DNA of 14,904 nt from Clostridiales bacterium (GTDB lineage: Bacteria > Bacillota > Clostridia > Oscillospirales > Acutalibacteraceae). A program made the position numbers and the translations under genes. The DNA is taken from positions 1-14,904 of the forward strand of contig JAJQDK010000041.1 of NCBI GenBank assembly GCA_021202245.1, written 5' to 3'. The notes beneath the pieces were generated by a model, which worked only from the letters and a program-made list of their open reading frames with translations, was not told where the DNA came from and made no database searches. Below, piece after piece: positions 1-7,140 of this stretch (within the stretch, counting starts at the first letter, position 1; every line of letters starts with the position of its first letter).

Positions 1-9
1 AATTTTTGT

Positions 10-290
10 GTTTCATCGCTATAAAAATTGCAGTTTGAATTTGGTGGCGAACACTTTTCGCCGCTACGGACTCACTCCACACTCCAAACTACCCACTAAA
101 CACTAAGCACTAAGCACTACCCACTGACCGCTGCTACGGACGGGCGGTAAGCTTGAAGTTTCATCGCTATAAAAATTGCAGTTTGAATTTGGTGGCGAAC
201 ACTGTTCGCCGCTACGGACTCGCTCCACACTCCACACTCCAAACTCTACACTACCCACTAAGCACTACCCACTGATCGCCGCAACGGACG
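10..290. repeat. Two-copy imperfect direct repeat with CACTA-type short repeats
   Basis: A unit that begins GTTTCATCGCTATAAAAATT starts at 10 and again at 158, a period of 148 bases. Each unit has the same order of parts. First comes an AT-rich head, then a palindromic core GGCGAAcactnTTCGCC; in the second copy (194-210) the arms extend to GGCGAACA/TGTTCGCC around one base. Next is CGCCGCTACGGAC, a run of short CACT/CACTA-type words (about 76-127 and 219-275), and a variant of the CGCYGCWACGGAC word. That word occurs four times, at 59-71, 129-141, 207-219 and 277-289. No open frame of note covers the region, so this is non-coding repeat DNA. It resembles dispersed intergenic repeats seen in some Clostridia, but that comparison is from memory. 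Confidence 0.85.
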
Positions 291-304
291 TGTTGTAGAT
301 TTAT

Positions 305-325
305 GGTTTCTTAGCTACAGAAACC
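305..325. other. Hairpin downstream of the hydroxyacid dehydrogenase
   Basis: GGTTTCT (305-311) and AGAAACC (319-325) form a perfect 7-bp stem with a 7-base loop. It lies 65 bases beyond the stop codon of the minus-strand dehydrogenase. It could help end that transcript, but the minus strand has no T-run after it, so it is not a standard intrinsic terminator. The rest of 291-389 holds nothing else I recognise apart from a short palindrome, GATTTaAAATC (326-336). Confidence 0.4.
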
Positions 326-389
326 GATTTAAAATCTAAGCCTGTCATATGATAAGCAAAATCATTTTAAAAGGGACTTTGCGCTTAGG

Positions 390-1337
390 TCAAACAATTC
401 TGTTGCTCGGGGTGCCGTGCAGGAAATCGGCAATATTATTTGCGACAATATTCATCAGGCGCACCCGTGTTTCCACAGGCGCCCAGGCAATGTGCGGAGT
501 CATAATGCACCTCGGCGCGCTCATCAAAATGCAGTCCTCTTCCATTGGCTCAACGCTGAGCGTGTCTATGGCTGCTCCGCCCAAATGACCGCTTTGCAGA
601 GCTTCATACAGATCCTGCTCGTTCATAACTCCTCCCCTTGCGGTGTTGACAAACAGAGCCCCCTTTCTCATTTTGGCAAAGGCAGATTTGTCGAACATAT
701 TTTCAGAATCGCTGTTCAGAGGGCAATGCACGCTCACAATGTCGCTTTGCCGCAAAAGCTGCTCAAAGGTGACAAATTCCACGTTTTCAGCCTCTTTGGG
801 TGAGCGATTGCAGGCTACCACATTCATTTCAAAGGCGAGGGCGATTTTTGCCACAGCCTTGCCTATGCTGCCAAAACCCACAATGCCGAGTGTTTTTCCG
901 GCAAGCTCGCTCAGCGGATAAATGAAGGGCGAAAAGGTCTTGCTGCGCTTCCAAAGTCCGTCGTGTACATATTTGTTGTAAACGGTAATGTTATTAAAAT
1001 GCTCCAATATCAGCGCAAAGGTGTGCTGAGCGACTGCGTTGGTCGAGTAGGAGCCGGCATTGCACACCGTGATGCCGTGAGCCTTGCAGTAGCTGATGTC
1101 AATGTTGTTATATCCTGTCGCAAAAAGTCCGATGTATTTCAGCTTTTTTGCAAGTCTGAGGGTATGCTCGTCAAGCAGAGTTTTGTTGCACACCACAATG
1201 TCGGCATCGGCAATTTTTTCCGCAACCTTGTCATATTTTAAGAGCCCGTACTCCACAACCTCACCGAACTGGGCGAGAACATCCGCATTAACAAGGTCAT
1301 CAAGAACGGTCTGCGCATCTGTAAGAACTATTTTCAT
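390..1337 (-). CDS. D-2-hydroxyacid dehydrogenase (NAD-dependent, glycerate dehydrogenase-like)
   Basis: This 315-residue protein has the full layout of the D-isomer 2-hydroxyacid dehydrogenase family, whose members reversibly reduce 2-keto acids with NAD(P)H in the cytoplasm. The Rossmann dinucleotide motif GFGSIG is at residues 154-159. The three catalytic residues are all in place: Arg234 in NTARGG, Glu263 in LSVEP and His282 in TPHIAW. Length is normal for the family (about 310-330). The LSVEP wording and the compact length suit glycerate/hydroxypyruvate dehydrogenase (HprA-like) better than the longer PGDH enzymes of serine synthesis, but the substrate cannot be fixed from sequence alone. 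The start is supported by GAGGTG at 1343-1348. It is transcribed away from the HAD phosphatase gene from a shared divergent promoter region, which raises the possibility of linked carbon metabolism; that link is inference. Confidence 0.93.
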   Translation of the reverse strand: MKIVLTDAQTVLDDLVNADVLAQFGEVVEYGLLKYDKVAEKIADADIVVCNKTLLDEHTLRLAKKLKYIGLFATGYNNIDISYCKAHGITVCNAGSYSTNAVAQHTFALILEHFNNITVYNKYVHDGLWKRSKTFSPFIYPLSELAGKTLGIVGFGSIGKAVAKIALAFEMNVVACNRSPKEAENVEFVTFEQLLRQSDIVSVHCPLNSDSENMFDKSAFAKMRKGALFVNTARGGVMNEQDLYEALQSGHLGGAAIDTLSVEPMEEDCILMSAPRCIMTPHIAWAPVETRVRLMNIVANNIADFLHGTPSNRIV

Positions 1338-1358
1338 AAAAACACCTCGATTTTTTAC

Positions 1359-1387
1359 ATTATACTATACATTACCGAAACTTGCAA
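1359..1387 (-). promoter_or_regulatory. SigmaA promoter of the hydroxyacid dehydrogenase gene
   Basis: On the minus strand a TTGCAA -35 box (1382-1387) is followed after exactly 17 bases by a perfect TATAAT -10 box (1359-1364). The expected start point lies near 1352, giving a leader of only about 15 bases before the start codon at 1337. The -35 hexamer is its own reverse complement and is also used by the plus-strand promoter. Confidence 0.8.
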
Positions 1388-1410
1388 TTCTTTCGGAATA
1401 TTAGTATAAT
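1382..1410 (+). promoter_or_regulatory. SigmaA promoter of the HAD phosphatase gene
   Basis: The same TTGCAA hexamer (1382-1387) precedes, by 17 bases, a perfect TATAAT at 1405-1410 on the plus strand. The expected start is near 1417, leaving a leader of about 110 bases before 1529. That leader contains a perfect palindrome CCTTTAAAGG (1428-1437) and a GC-rich inverted repeat GCCGCAG/CTGCGGC (1445-1459). The -35 is flanked by CCGAAA (1375-1380) and TTTCGG (1391-1396), an inverted repeat that could bind a regulator acting on both promoters. Confidence 0.78.
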
Positions 1411-1528
1411 AAGCGCATATGATCCCGCCTTTAAAGGTTGCGGAGCCGCAGGCTGCGGCAATGAATTTACACCCTGTTTTTCTTAAATTGCTGACATTGG
1501 TACTCATACGGGATAAGGAGGAAAATAA

Positions 1529-2236
1529 ATGTATAAAAATTATCTTTTTGATTTGGACGGCACGCTTCTGCCGATGGATATGGAGGAATTTATCAAGCTC
1601 TATTTCGGCTCGCTTTGCAAAAGATTTTCGCCCGTCCTGAATATTGAACCGGACAAGCTGATCAATGCCGTATGGAAGGGCACGGGCGCTATGGCGGAAA
1701 ACGACAACTCAGCCACCAACAGAGAGGTGTTTTGGGCGGTTGCATCCAAAGCCTGCGGAATGGATTTGAGCCGATATGAAAGCGACTTTGACGATTACTA
1801 TTCCAACGAATTTATCGCTGCCAAGCAAGCCACAAACGCTACGCCGTTCGCCAAAAAGAGCATTGATTACATAAAGCGGAACGGAGGCAGGCTCATTGCC
1901 GCCACCAATCCGATTTTCCCTAAGGTTGCCACCGAGCGCAGGCTCAGGTGGGCGAGACTGTCGCCTGATGACTTTGAGCTTATCACGGTGTACGAAAACT
2001 CCGGATTTTGCAAGCCGAATTTAAAATATTTTGAGATGATTTGCGAAAAATGCGGAATTAAGCCCGAGGAAAGCATTATGGTGGGCAATGATGTTGACGA
2101 GGATTTGTGCAGCGCACAGCTCGGCTTTGACACATACCTGATTACCGACTGCGTTATAAACCGTGAAAATAAGGACTACTCCGCATACAACAACGGCAGC
2201 TTTGAAAGCTTCTATAACGACTTTCTCCGCTGCTGA
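1529..2236 (+). CDS. HAD-family hydrolase (probable phosphatase)
   Basis: A 235-residue cytoplasmic protein with the four motifs of haloacid dehalogenase phosphohydrolases. Motif I is FDLDGTLLP, with nucleophile Asp8 and acid/base Asp10. Motif II is the Thr126 of AATNP. Motif III is Lys162 in CKPN. Motif IV is VGNDVDED at 185-192, with metal-binding Asp188 and neighbouring acidic residues. The helical insert between motifs I and II (about residues 15-110) is a type C1 cap, as in phosphoglycolate phosphatase-like enzymes acting on small phosphorylated metabolites. The substrate is unknown. The start is supported by AAGGAGG at 1515-1521. The gene stands alone and ends in a strong terminator at 2269-2297. 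Confidence 0.9.
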   Translation: MYKNYLFDLDGTLLPMDMEEFIKLYFGSLCKRFSPVLNIEPDKLINAVWKGTGAMAENDNSATNREVFWAVASKACGMDLSRYESDFDDYYSNEFIAAKQATNATPFAKKSIDYIKRNGGRLIAATNPIFPKVATERRLRWARLSPDDFELITVYENSGFCKPNLKYFEMICEKCGIKPEESIMVGNDVDEDLCSAQLGFDTYLITDCVINRENKDYSAYNNGSFESFYNDFLRC

Positions 2237-2268
2237 GGTACGCTGATTTAACCTGATATCACAAAATT

Positions 2269-2297
2269 AAGGCTCCCCGATAAAGGGAGCCTTTTTT
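2269..2297 (+). terminator. Rho-independent terminator after the HAD gene
   Basis: A perfect 9-bp stem, AAGGCTCCC (2269-2277) with GGGAGCCTT (2285-2293), encloses a 7-base loop and runs into six T (2292-2297). It sits 33 bases after the HAD stop codon. It may also serve the converging CotH gene from the other side, but there the trailing tract (TTAATTTTG) is weaker. Confidence 0.93.
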
Positions 2298-2317
2298 GTT
2301 TGGCTGTGCGGAGGCGC

Positions 2318-5300
2318 TTATGATATTACCACCGCTTTTTGAATTTGGGTTGCGTCCGAAACATTGACCGTGCCGTCAAGATTTACATCCATAAGCTGCC
2401 GCTGAAGCTCTGTTACCGATTCAGAGCCGACGGCTGTTTTTTGAGCCAGTGTGGCGGAGCGAACGCTGAGCGGTGAGGCAGTGGGTGAGCCGCTTGTGTA
2501 GTCAAGATATGCTCCCATCTGCCAGGCGGTGCCGTCAATGTTTGTATATCCCACTCGATTATCGGCAGGATAAACCATATTTTGAGGTGAGCAGAAGTAA
2601 TTGCGGATATATTCGGCTTTGCCTGTCAAATCAACAAGAGCGCCGCTCTCGGTGAGATCGTCCGCAGAAAAATAATAATCCGTTGTCCCCTCCGTAAATG
2701 TTATTTCCGCACTTGCCGAAAGACCGGTGTTCGCAGCTTTGAAGCTGATTATGTATATTTCGGAAAAATCGGAAATGTCAATTTCGTAATCATACCAGCA
2801 GTATTCCCGAGCTTCGGAATTTGCAGTTCCGAGGATTTGCCCCTGTTCCATTTGTGCGTACGTTAAATCATTGAGCTTGATTGACGGCAAATAATCGGAG
2901 TCCGACAACGATTTAAAGTGAATCGTTACAGTTTCGTTTTGTGTGTAATCGCTGTAGTCATTGGTATTTATCTGACTTTCCATCCATTCTGTGCGTGTTT
3001 GAGTCCATGTGGTTTCAAGATAATACACAGCTTCAGCAAAGGTATCGCCTGTGTTGTTGGAGCTCCAATCGTTGGGCGGCGTGCCTAAGGGGTCGCTTGC
3101 AATGAAGCCCCAGCGGGTTTCATTCATTTCGACGGAGGCTTCAATATATTCAGCCCACTTGTCAATGATGCTGTCCTCTCCGTAGTAAGCCTGAACGGTG
3201 TCATAAACGCCGCCGCTTTCGGTCCACACCTTTTTTATTACGCTCATAAATGCGGAATTGTTAGCAAGAGTTGATTGCAGACTGTATTTGTCGCTTTCAT
3301 CGTTTTGAGATTTGTATCTTGCAAACCAGCTTGCGGCATCGCTTGGATTCAGGCTTCCGTAATAATCGTACACACTCGGTTTAGTGCCGTCGCATTGACC
3401 CCAAGCCCAATCGTAATCCCAGACCGGAGAAGCTACAAAGCGTGCGCTGCTGCCGTCGCTGCAGTTATATGTGAGATAGTAAGAGGTTGCGGCAGAATCA
3501 AGATTTGCCGAAAGCTCCTGAATAAGATACATTTTTGCAAATGATTCCAAATCCATATATTGACTTAAATTTGTCAGATAGGTATCGCTGCTGTCGGCAT
3601 AAGCCAAAGCTTCTGTTTCGGCAAACAGCTGCGCTATGTATTTAACCTCGGCTTCGGTTGCAAATTCGGGACTTTTTACTACAATGGTCTGCCCTTGAGG
3701 AGATACAAAGCCGGAGGCCTCTTCGTCATATCGCTTTGAGGTGGAAGTGTTAATTTCAAATTCGAGTAAAAAGGTGCCTGAAGTGAAATCGGATTCGGTA
3801 ATTGTATCGGCAGTTGTTGAGGAGTCGCCGCAAACATTCACCCATTTGCAGGAGTATTCACTGCCGTTGTAGGTGTATGAGCCGTTTTCGTAGGCGGACT
3901 CAGAGTCGGTGTATGCGCTTCCGGCGGCTTCCTCGTTGATGTCGTCGATGTTCGTTCCCTTGACAAGGTCGTTTTTACCCACATCAACCTTTGATGTAAC
4001 GAGGTATGCGCCCATATATTCGCCATTGTCGTATATGTCAACAAAGGTGTATTCCGGAGAATTCAGTCCCAACTCGGCGGCAAGGTCGTAGGTCAGAGCG
4101 TTTCTCATCATAGCTTCATCGACGTTATTGGCAAGCAGGCACCAATTTTTTGAGGCGCTCATACCGTAAAGCCCGGCTTTGCTGTTGAGCTTCATATTAA
4201 ATGCGTATTTTCCGCAAATTTGATAGCTTGCTTCCCAGAATGAATTGCCTCTGCCTTTGATTTGCTTGAGCGAGTAAGAGCTTAAAACGCCGTTGTCCGA
4301 GGTTACGCAGATGCCTCCGGTGATTTTGACAGAATTTTTATTAGACAGGCTGTTATTCACTTGTGTGGGCAGACTGCTTGATTGAGAAATAAACATTGAG
4401 TCGGTCGAGCCCTGCATAACCTTCACTGTTTCAGTAACGGCGCCCGATAAGGTATAGTCGGTGTTCGCCGCAAGATTTACGGTTTGACTGCCGCCGGCGG
4501 ATATTTTTGTTCCGTTAAGAGTTACGTCGTCCGAATAACCGTTATATATTTTTGCGGCGCCGAGGTCGACATCCGAGGGGACATAGAAGGTGTACGGATT
4601 TACCGAGGTGTCGTGATTTGAACCGTAATAGTTATTCCACCTGATAAGCGTTGCGCTTGAATTAACCTCATTGTCGGGGTCGGCATCAAGCCACAGGGCA
4701 TCCTCCTGAGATTTAACATACAGAGCTTTGTCAAACTCAAATTCGGCAGTGACCGTTATGTCGGAAGCAGGCATTTTCAGAGTGTATGTGTACTCATCGC
4801 CGCCTTGCTCAAGCGTACCCGCATCGGAGGAAATATTGCTTAAAGCATATCCGGAATCCGGCGTAGCAACGACAGTGATGATGTCGCCTTCATTCGCTGT
4901 ATTGAGTGTTAAATCATTGCTGTTGATGAAGCAAACAGATCCGTTTGAAGATGCGGCGGTAAGAGTATAGGCTCCGGATTGGGGAACGTAATCCTTTTCT
5001 TTTACGACCGTATAATTTTCACCGCTCATATCGCTTAAATAATAAATATAGGAGGATGTAGTCCAATCGCCGTCTAAAAGAATGTCAACAGTCTGTTCGC
5101 TGCCGTTATCTGAAAAAATAATATTTTCGGCTTGTGTGTCTAATTCAAATGACCAAACCTTGCCGGTTATCTGAGTCATAGCCGAGCCGGGCCAGCCGCC
5201 TGAGAGCTGAACGGCTGTTTTGCCGTCGCCTGTCCATGAATAAATGTAAGGAACATCCCAATCGCTGCTGTTATAAAAATATATAACGGCAGTGCCGCTA

Positions 5301-5416
5301 TCCTCGGCTTCGGCGCCGACAGCGGTGATATCGGGAACTAAGACTGAAAAAATCAGCATTGCGGTCAGCACAAACGCCGCAGCACCTTTGCCTATGGTGA
5401 ACATCCTTGCTTTCAT
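2318..5416 (-). CDS. Secreted CBM26-like / CotH kinase / dockerin protein
   Basis: This 1032-residue exported protein starts with a signal peptide (Lys/Arg then a hydrophobic stretch at about 12-32, cleavage near AVGAEA). Residues about 42-118 read as a family 26 starch-binding module (YFYNSSDW, GGWPGSAM, IIFSDNG). Residues about 149-228 resemble an InlB-type bacterial repeat domain. About 330-770 is a CotH kinase domain, with IKGRGNSFW (386-394), KNWCLLANN (423-431), a YMGAYLV strand and the acidic WDYDWAWG motif (666-673). CotH proteins are atypical kinases, best known from spore coat CotH. About 820-945 is a probable beta-sandwich I cannot name. The C-terminus keeps one dockerin calcium loop (DVNLDGTVNVSD, 1010-1021). 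The first loop has lost its ligands although its helix (ATLAQKTAVG) remains. GGAGGT at 5423-5428 supports the start. The dockerin and starch-binding module suggest attachment to an extracellular scaffold rather than to spores. Confidence 0.9.
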   Translation of the reverse strand: MKARMFTIGKGAAAFVLTAMLIFSVLVPDITAVGAEAEDSGTAVIYFYNSSDWDVPYIYSWTGDGKTAVQLSGGWPGSAMTQITGKVWSFELDTQAENIIFSDNGSEQTVDILLDGDWTTSSYIYYLSDMSGENYTVVKEKDYVPQSGAYTLTAASSNGSVCFINSNDLTLNTANEGDIITVVATPDSGYALSNISSDAGTLEQGGDEYTYTLKMPASDITVTAEFEFDKALYVKSQEDALWLDADPDNEVNSSATLIRWNNYYGSNHDTSVNPYTFYVPSDVDLGAAKIYNGYSDDVTLNGTKISAGGSQTVNLAANTDYTLSGAVTETVKVMQGSTDSMFISQSSSLPTQVNNSLSNKNSVKITGGICVTSDNGVLSSYSLKQIKGRGNSFWEASYQICGKYAFNMKLNSKAGLYGMSASKNWCLLANNVDEAMMRNALTYDLAAELGLNSPEYTFVDIYDNGEYMGAYLVTSKVDVGKNDLVKGTNIDDINEEAAGSAYTDSESAYENGSYTYNGSEYSCKWVNVCGDSSTTADTITESDFTSGTFLLEFEINTSTSKRYDEEASGFVSPQGQTIVVKSPEFATEAEVKYIAQLFAETEALAYADSSDTYLTNLSQYMDLESFAKMYLIQELSANLDSAATSYYLTYNCSDGSSARFVASPVWDYDWAWGQCDGTKPSVYDYYGSLNPSDAASWFARYKSQNDESDKYSLQSTLANNSAFMSVIKKVWTESGGVYDTVQAYYGEDSIIDKWAEYIEASVEMNETRWGFIASDPLGTPPNDWSSNNTGDTFAEAVYYLETTWTQTRTEWMESQINTNDYSDYTQNETVTIHFKSLSDSDYLPSIKLNDLTYAQMEQGQILGTANSEAREYCWYDYEIDISDFSEIYIISFKAANTGLSASAEITFTEGTTDYYFSADDLTESGALVDLTGKAEYIRNYFCSPQNMVYPADNRVGYTNIDGTAWQMGAYLDYTSGSPTASPLSVRSATLAQKTAVGSESVTELQRQLMDVNLDGTVNVSDATQIQKAVVIS

Positions 5417-5466
5417 AGTAATACCTCCGTTTTAAATTGAATTAGTTATTAGTATTACACAAAATA

Positions 5467-5495
5467 ATTTTAACATAATTATTTAAAAATAGCAA
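5467..5495 (-). promoter_or_regulatory. SigmaA promoter of the CotH-dockerin gene
   Basis: On the minus strand TTGCTA (5490-5495) is followed after 17 bases by TAAAAT (5467-5472), in a very AT-rich setting. The predicted start near 5460 leaves a leader of about 45 bases, which includes the ribosome binding site at 5423-5428. Confidence 0.6.
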
Positions 5496-5691
5496 GAATA
5501 ATTGATAACTTTGTATGTAAGGTTATGACTGCATTTAAAGTCAAAGCCTTTCTGTTTGTTTTTATCTTCTGAACAGCAACGCAGACATTATTTAACAGCG
5601 AGGTGCTCGGCGCAGCCTTTTTTGAACTGTTTGAAAGAAAATATCCGCTTTGGCAACCTTATCGGCTAAGCTTTATCCGCCTTGCTGTAAA

Positions 5692-5759
5692 TTCTACAAA
5701 AGAATATAAAAATTCTCATTCACATAGCGACAAAACGATTGCCTGAAAAATTTTACAAT
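5692..5759 (+). promoter_or_regulatory. Probable Spo0A-dependent spoIIE promoter with two 0A-like boxes
   Basis: Two matches to the Spo0A box TTTTGTCGAA lie on the minus strand 34 bases apart: TTTTGTAGAA (5692-5701, 9 of 10) and TTTTGTCGCT (5726-5735, 8 of 10). The second overlaps a weak -35 GCGACA (5727-5732), which is 21 bases from a -10 TACAAT (5754-5759). A 21-22 bp spacer with a 0A box on the -35 is the known arrangement at Bacillus subtilis spoIIE and spoIIG, so the layout fits the gene downstream. Confidence 0.6.
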
Positions 5760-5850
5760 AGAAGCGTAACAAATACATAAAAGCTCACAGCACGGCAAGC
5801 GTTAATTTGAATCAATGCCTGCCCGGTCGGACTGAAAAGGACGTTGAACT

Positions 5851-7140
5851 ATGGAAGTTAAAAATGCGGTCAAAAGACAGGATGAAGTGTTTTCTCAGAG
5901 GTTTATTAAAACAGCTGCCGTCAATGCGGTATATTTGCTTTGCGGAGTGATGGTGTCAAGAGGAGCGGTGCTTGACAGTCTTGCGCCGTTCGGCGCTTCG
6001 TATGCTGCGGCGGTGCCAAAAAAATACCTGCTTTCTTCGCTTGCAGGCACGGCGCTCGGGTACATTTTGCTCAGCCCCTCCGACAGCTTTCGCTATATAG
6101 CGGTGGTGATTGCCATAGGGTGTATACGCTGGCTGATGAGCGATATCCGAAGAGTGGCGGAAAGCTGGCTGTTTGCTCCCCTTGCCGCCTTTATTCCGAT
6201 TTTTGCCACAGGCGCTGCGCTGACCTTTGCCGGCACCGGCACGCTCACCACGTTTGCGGATTGCGTTATAGAGGCTGTGCTTGCAGGCGCAGCGGCGTAT
6301 TTTATCGGCAGCTCGGTAAGGCTTGCGGGCGAAAAGCGCAGTATTGACGCCTACTCTCAGCAGGAAACTGCCTGCCTTGTGATGACGGGCTGTATTCTCA
6401 TTCTCGCTTTCGGCAGCATAGCCTTTGAGGGCGTTTCGCTCGGCAGAATTATTGCAATTGTTGTCGTGCTGCTCTGCGCGCGCTACGGCGGAGTCGCAGG
6501 CGGCGCAGTAAGCGGAATTGCAACAGGCTCGGTGTTCAGCATTGCAAGCAGAAGTCTCGGTTATATTTGCGGAGGCTTTTCATTCGGGGGGGGACTTATG
6601 GCGGGACTGTTTGCGCCCGTAGGCAAGCTCGGCTGCGCAATTACCTTTGTGATTGCAGACGGAGTGATGAGCCTGGCGTTCGGCGATTCAACCTCAACGG
6701 CAAGCGTGCTGATTGAAAGCCTGATCGGCGCAGCGGTGTTTATGCTTTTGCCTAAGGAGGTTGAAAACGTAATCTCACCTGTATTTTCAAATGAGAAGAA
6801 CACTTCGCTCGGAGAGGCTTTGCGCAAAAACATTGTCATGCGGCTTGATTTTGCTTCAAAAGCTATTTGCAACGTGAAAAATGACGTGAATGCCGTGTCC
6901 GATAAGCTGGACAAAATGTATTCTCCCACCTTTGACTGGGTCTGCGAAAACGTGCGCAGTGAGGTCTGCAACAGCTGCGGACTAAAGATGTATTGTCACG
7001 AGAATCAAAAGGGCTTGACTGCGGACGATTTTTATCGGCTGGAGGAGCTTCTTGAAACGCAGGGGAGCATAACCGAAGGCGATGTGGAAAGCGCCTTTGT
7101 AAAAAATGCTGCAAAAAGCGTGAGATTGCCGACAGTATGA
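5851..7140 (+). CDS. spoIIE: SpoIIE, N-terminal segment (membrane region), frame broken at the 3' end
   Basis: SpoIIE is the membrane phosphatase that sits at the asymmetric septum and dephosphorylates SpoIIAA to release sigmaF in the forespore. This 429-residue frame carries the multi-pass membrane part (several hydrophobic segments between about 22 and 300). It also carries the start of the cytoplasmic region, with the Cys-rich VCNSCGLKMYCHE (372-384) typical of SpoIIE. The family match ends at AFVK (415-418). There a run of six A (7101-7106) changes frame, and the last 11 residues look like out-of-frame read-through. Adding one A, or a -1 ribosomal slip, gives AFVKKCCKKREIADSMNSNY and joins directly to the next frame. 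An AAAAGGA sequence (5835-5841) precedes the ATG. The three frames together give 776 residues, close to the usual roughly 800. Confidence 0.9.
   Translation: MEVKNAVKRQDEVFSQRFIKTAAVNAVYLLCGVMVSRGAVLDSLAPFGASYAAAVPKKYLLSSLAGTALGYILLSPSDSFRYIAVVIAIGCIRWLMSDIRRVAESWLFAPLAAFIPIFATGAALTFAGTGTLTTFADCVIEAVLAGAAAYFIGSSVRLAGEKRSIDAYSQQETACLVMTGCILILAFGSIAFEGVSLGRIIAIVVVLLCARYGGVAGGAVSGIATGSVFSIASRSLGYICGGFSFGGGLMAGLFAPVGKLGCAITFVIADGVMSLAFGDSTSTASVLIESLIGAAVFMLLPKEVENVISPVFSNEKNTSLGEALRKNIVMRLDFASKAICNVKNDVNAVSDKLDKMYSPTFDWVCENVRSEVCNSCGLKMYCHENQKGLTADDFYRLEELLETQGSITEGDVESAFVKNAAKSVRLPTV

Larger units (their letters stand above)
5417..5850. other. Divergent intergenic region between the CotH and spoIIE genes
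   Basis: This 434-base gap holds the CotH-gene promoter near 5467-5495 and the spoIIE promoter at 5692-5759. A stop-free stretch runs from 5573 to 5743 on the plus strand. It has only a GTG start (5603), lacks a ribosome binding site and overlaps the spoIIE promoter, so I do not call it a gene. I see no tRNA, terminator or repeat in the rest. Confidence 0.6.

Noticed and set aside
76..275. Short CACTA-type repeats considered as a CRISPR array
   Set aside because: The units are a few bases long with no unique spacers of constant length, and no cas gene is present.
390..1337. Plus-strand open frames across the dehydrogenase gene (for example 417-803 and 963-1241)
   Set aside because: They are shadows of a minus-strand gene with complete catalytic motifs, and they lack ribosome binding sites.
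2318..5416. CotH near spoIIE taken as evidence of a spore-coat locus
   Set aside because: The protein has a signal peptide, a starch-binding module and a dockerin, so it is exported to the cell exterior rather than placed on the spore coat.
5573..5746. A stop-free stretch of 57 codons before spoIIE that might be a small gene
   Set aside because: It has only a GTG start without a ribosome binding site, its product resembles nothing I know, and its end overlaps the spoIIE promoter.
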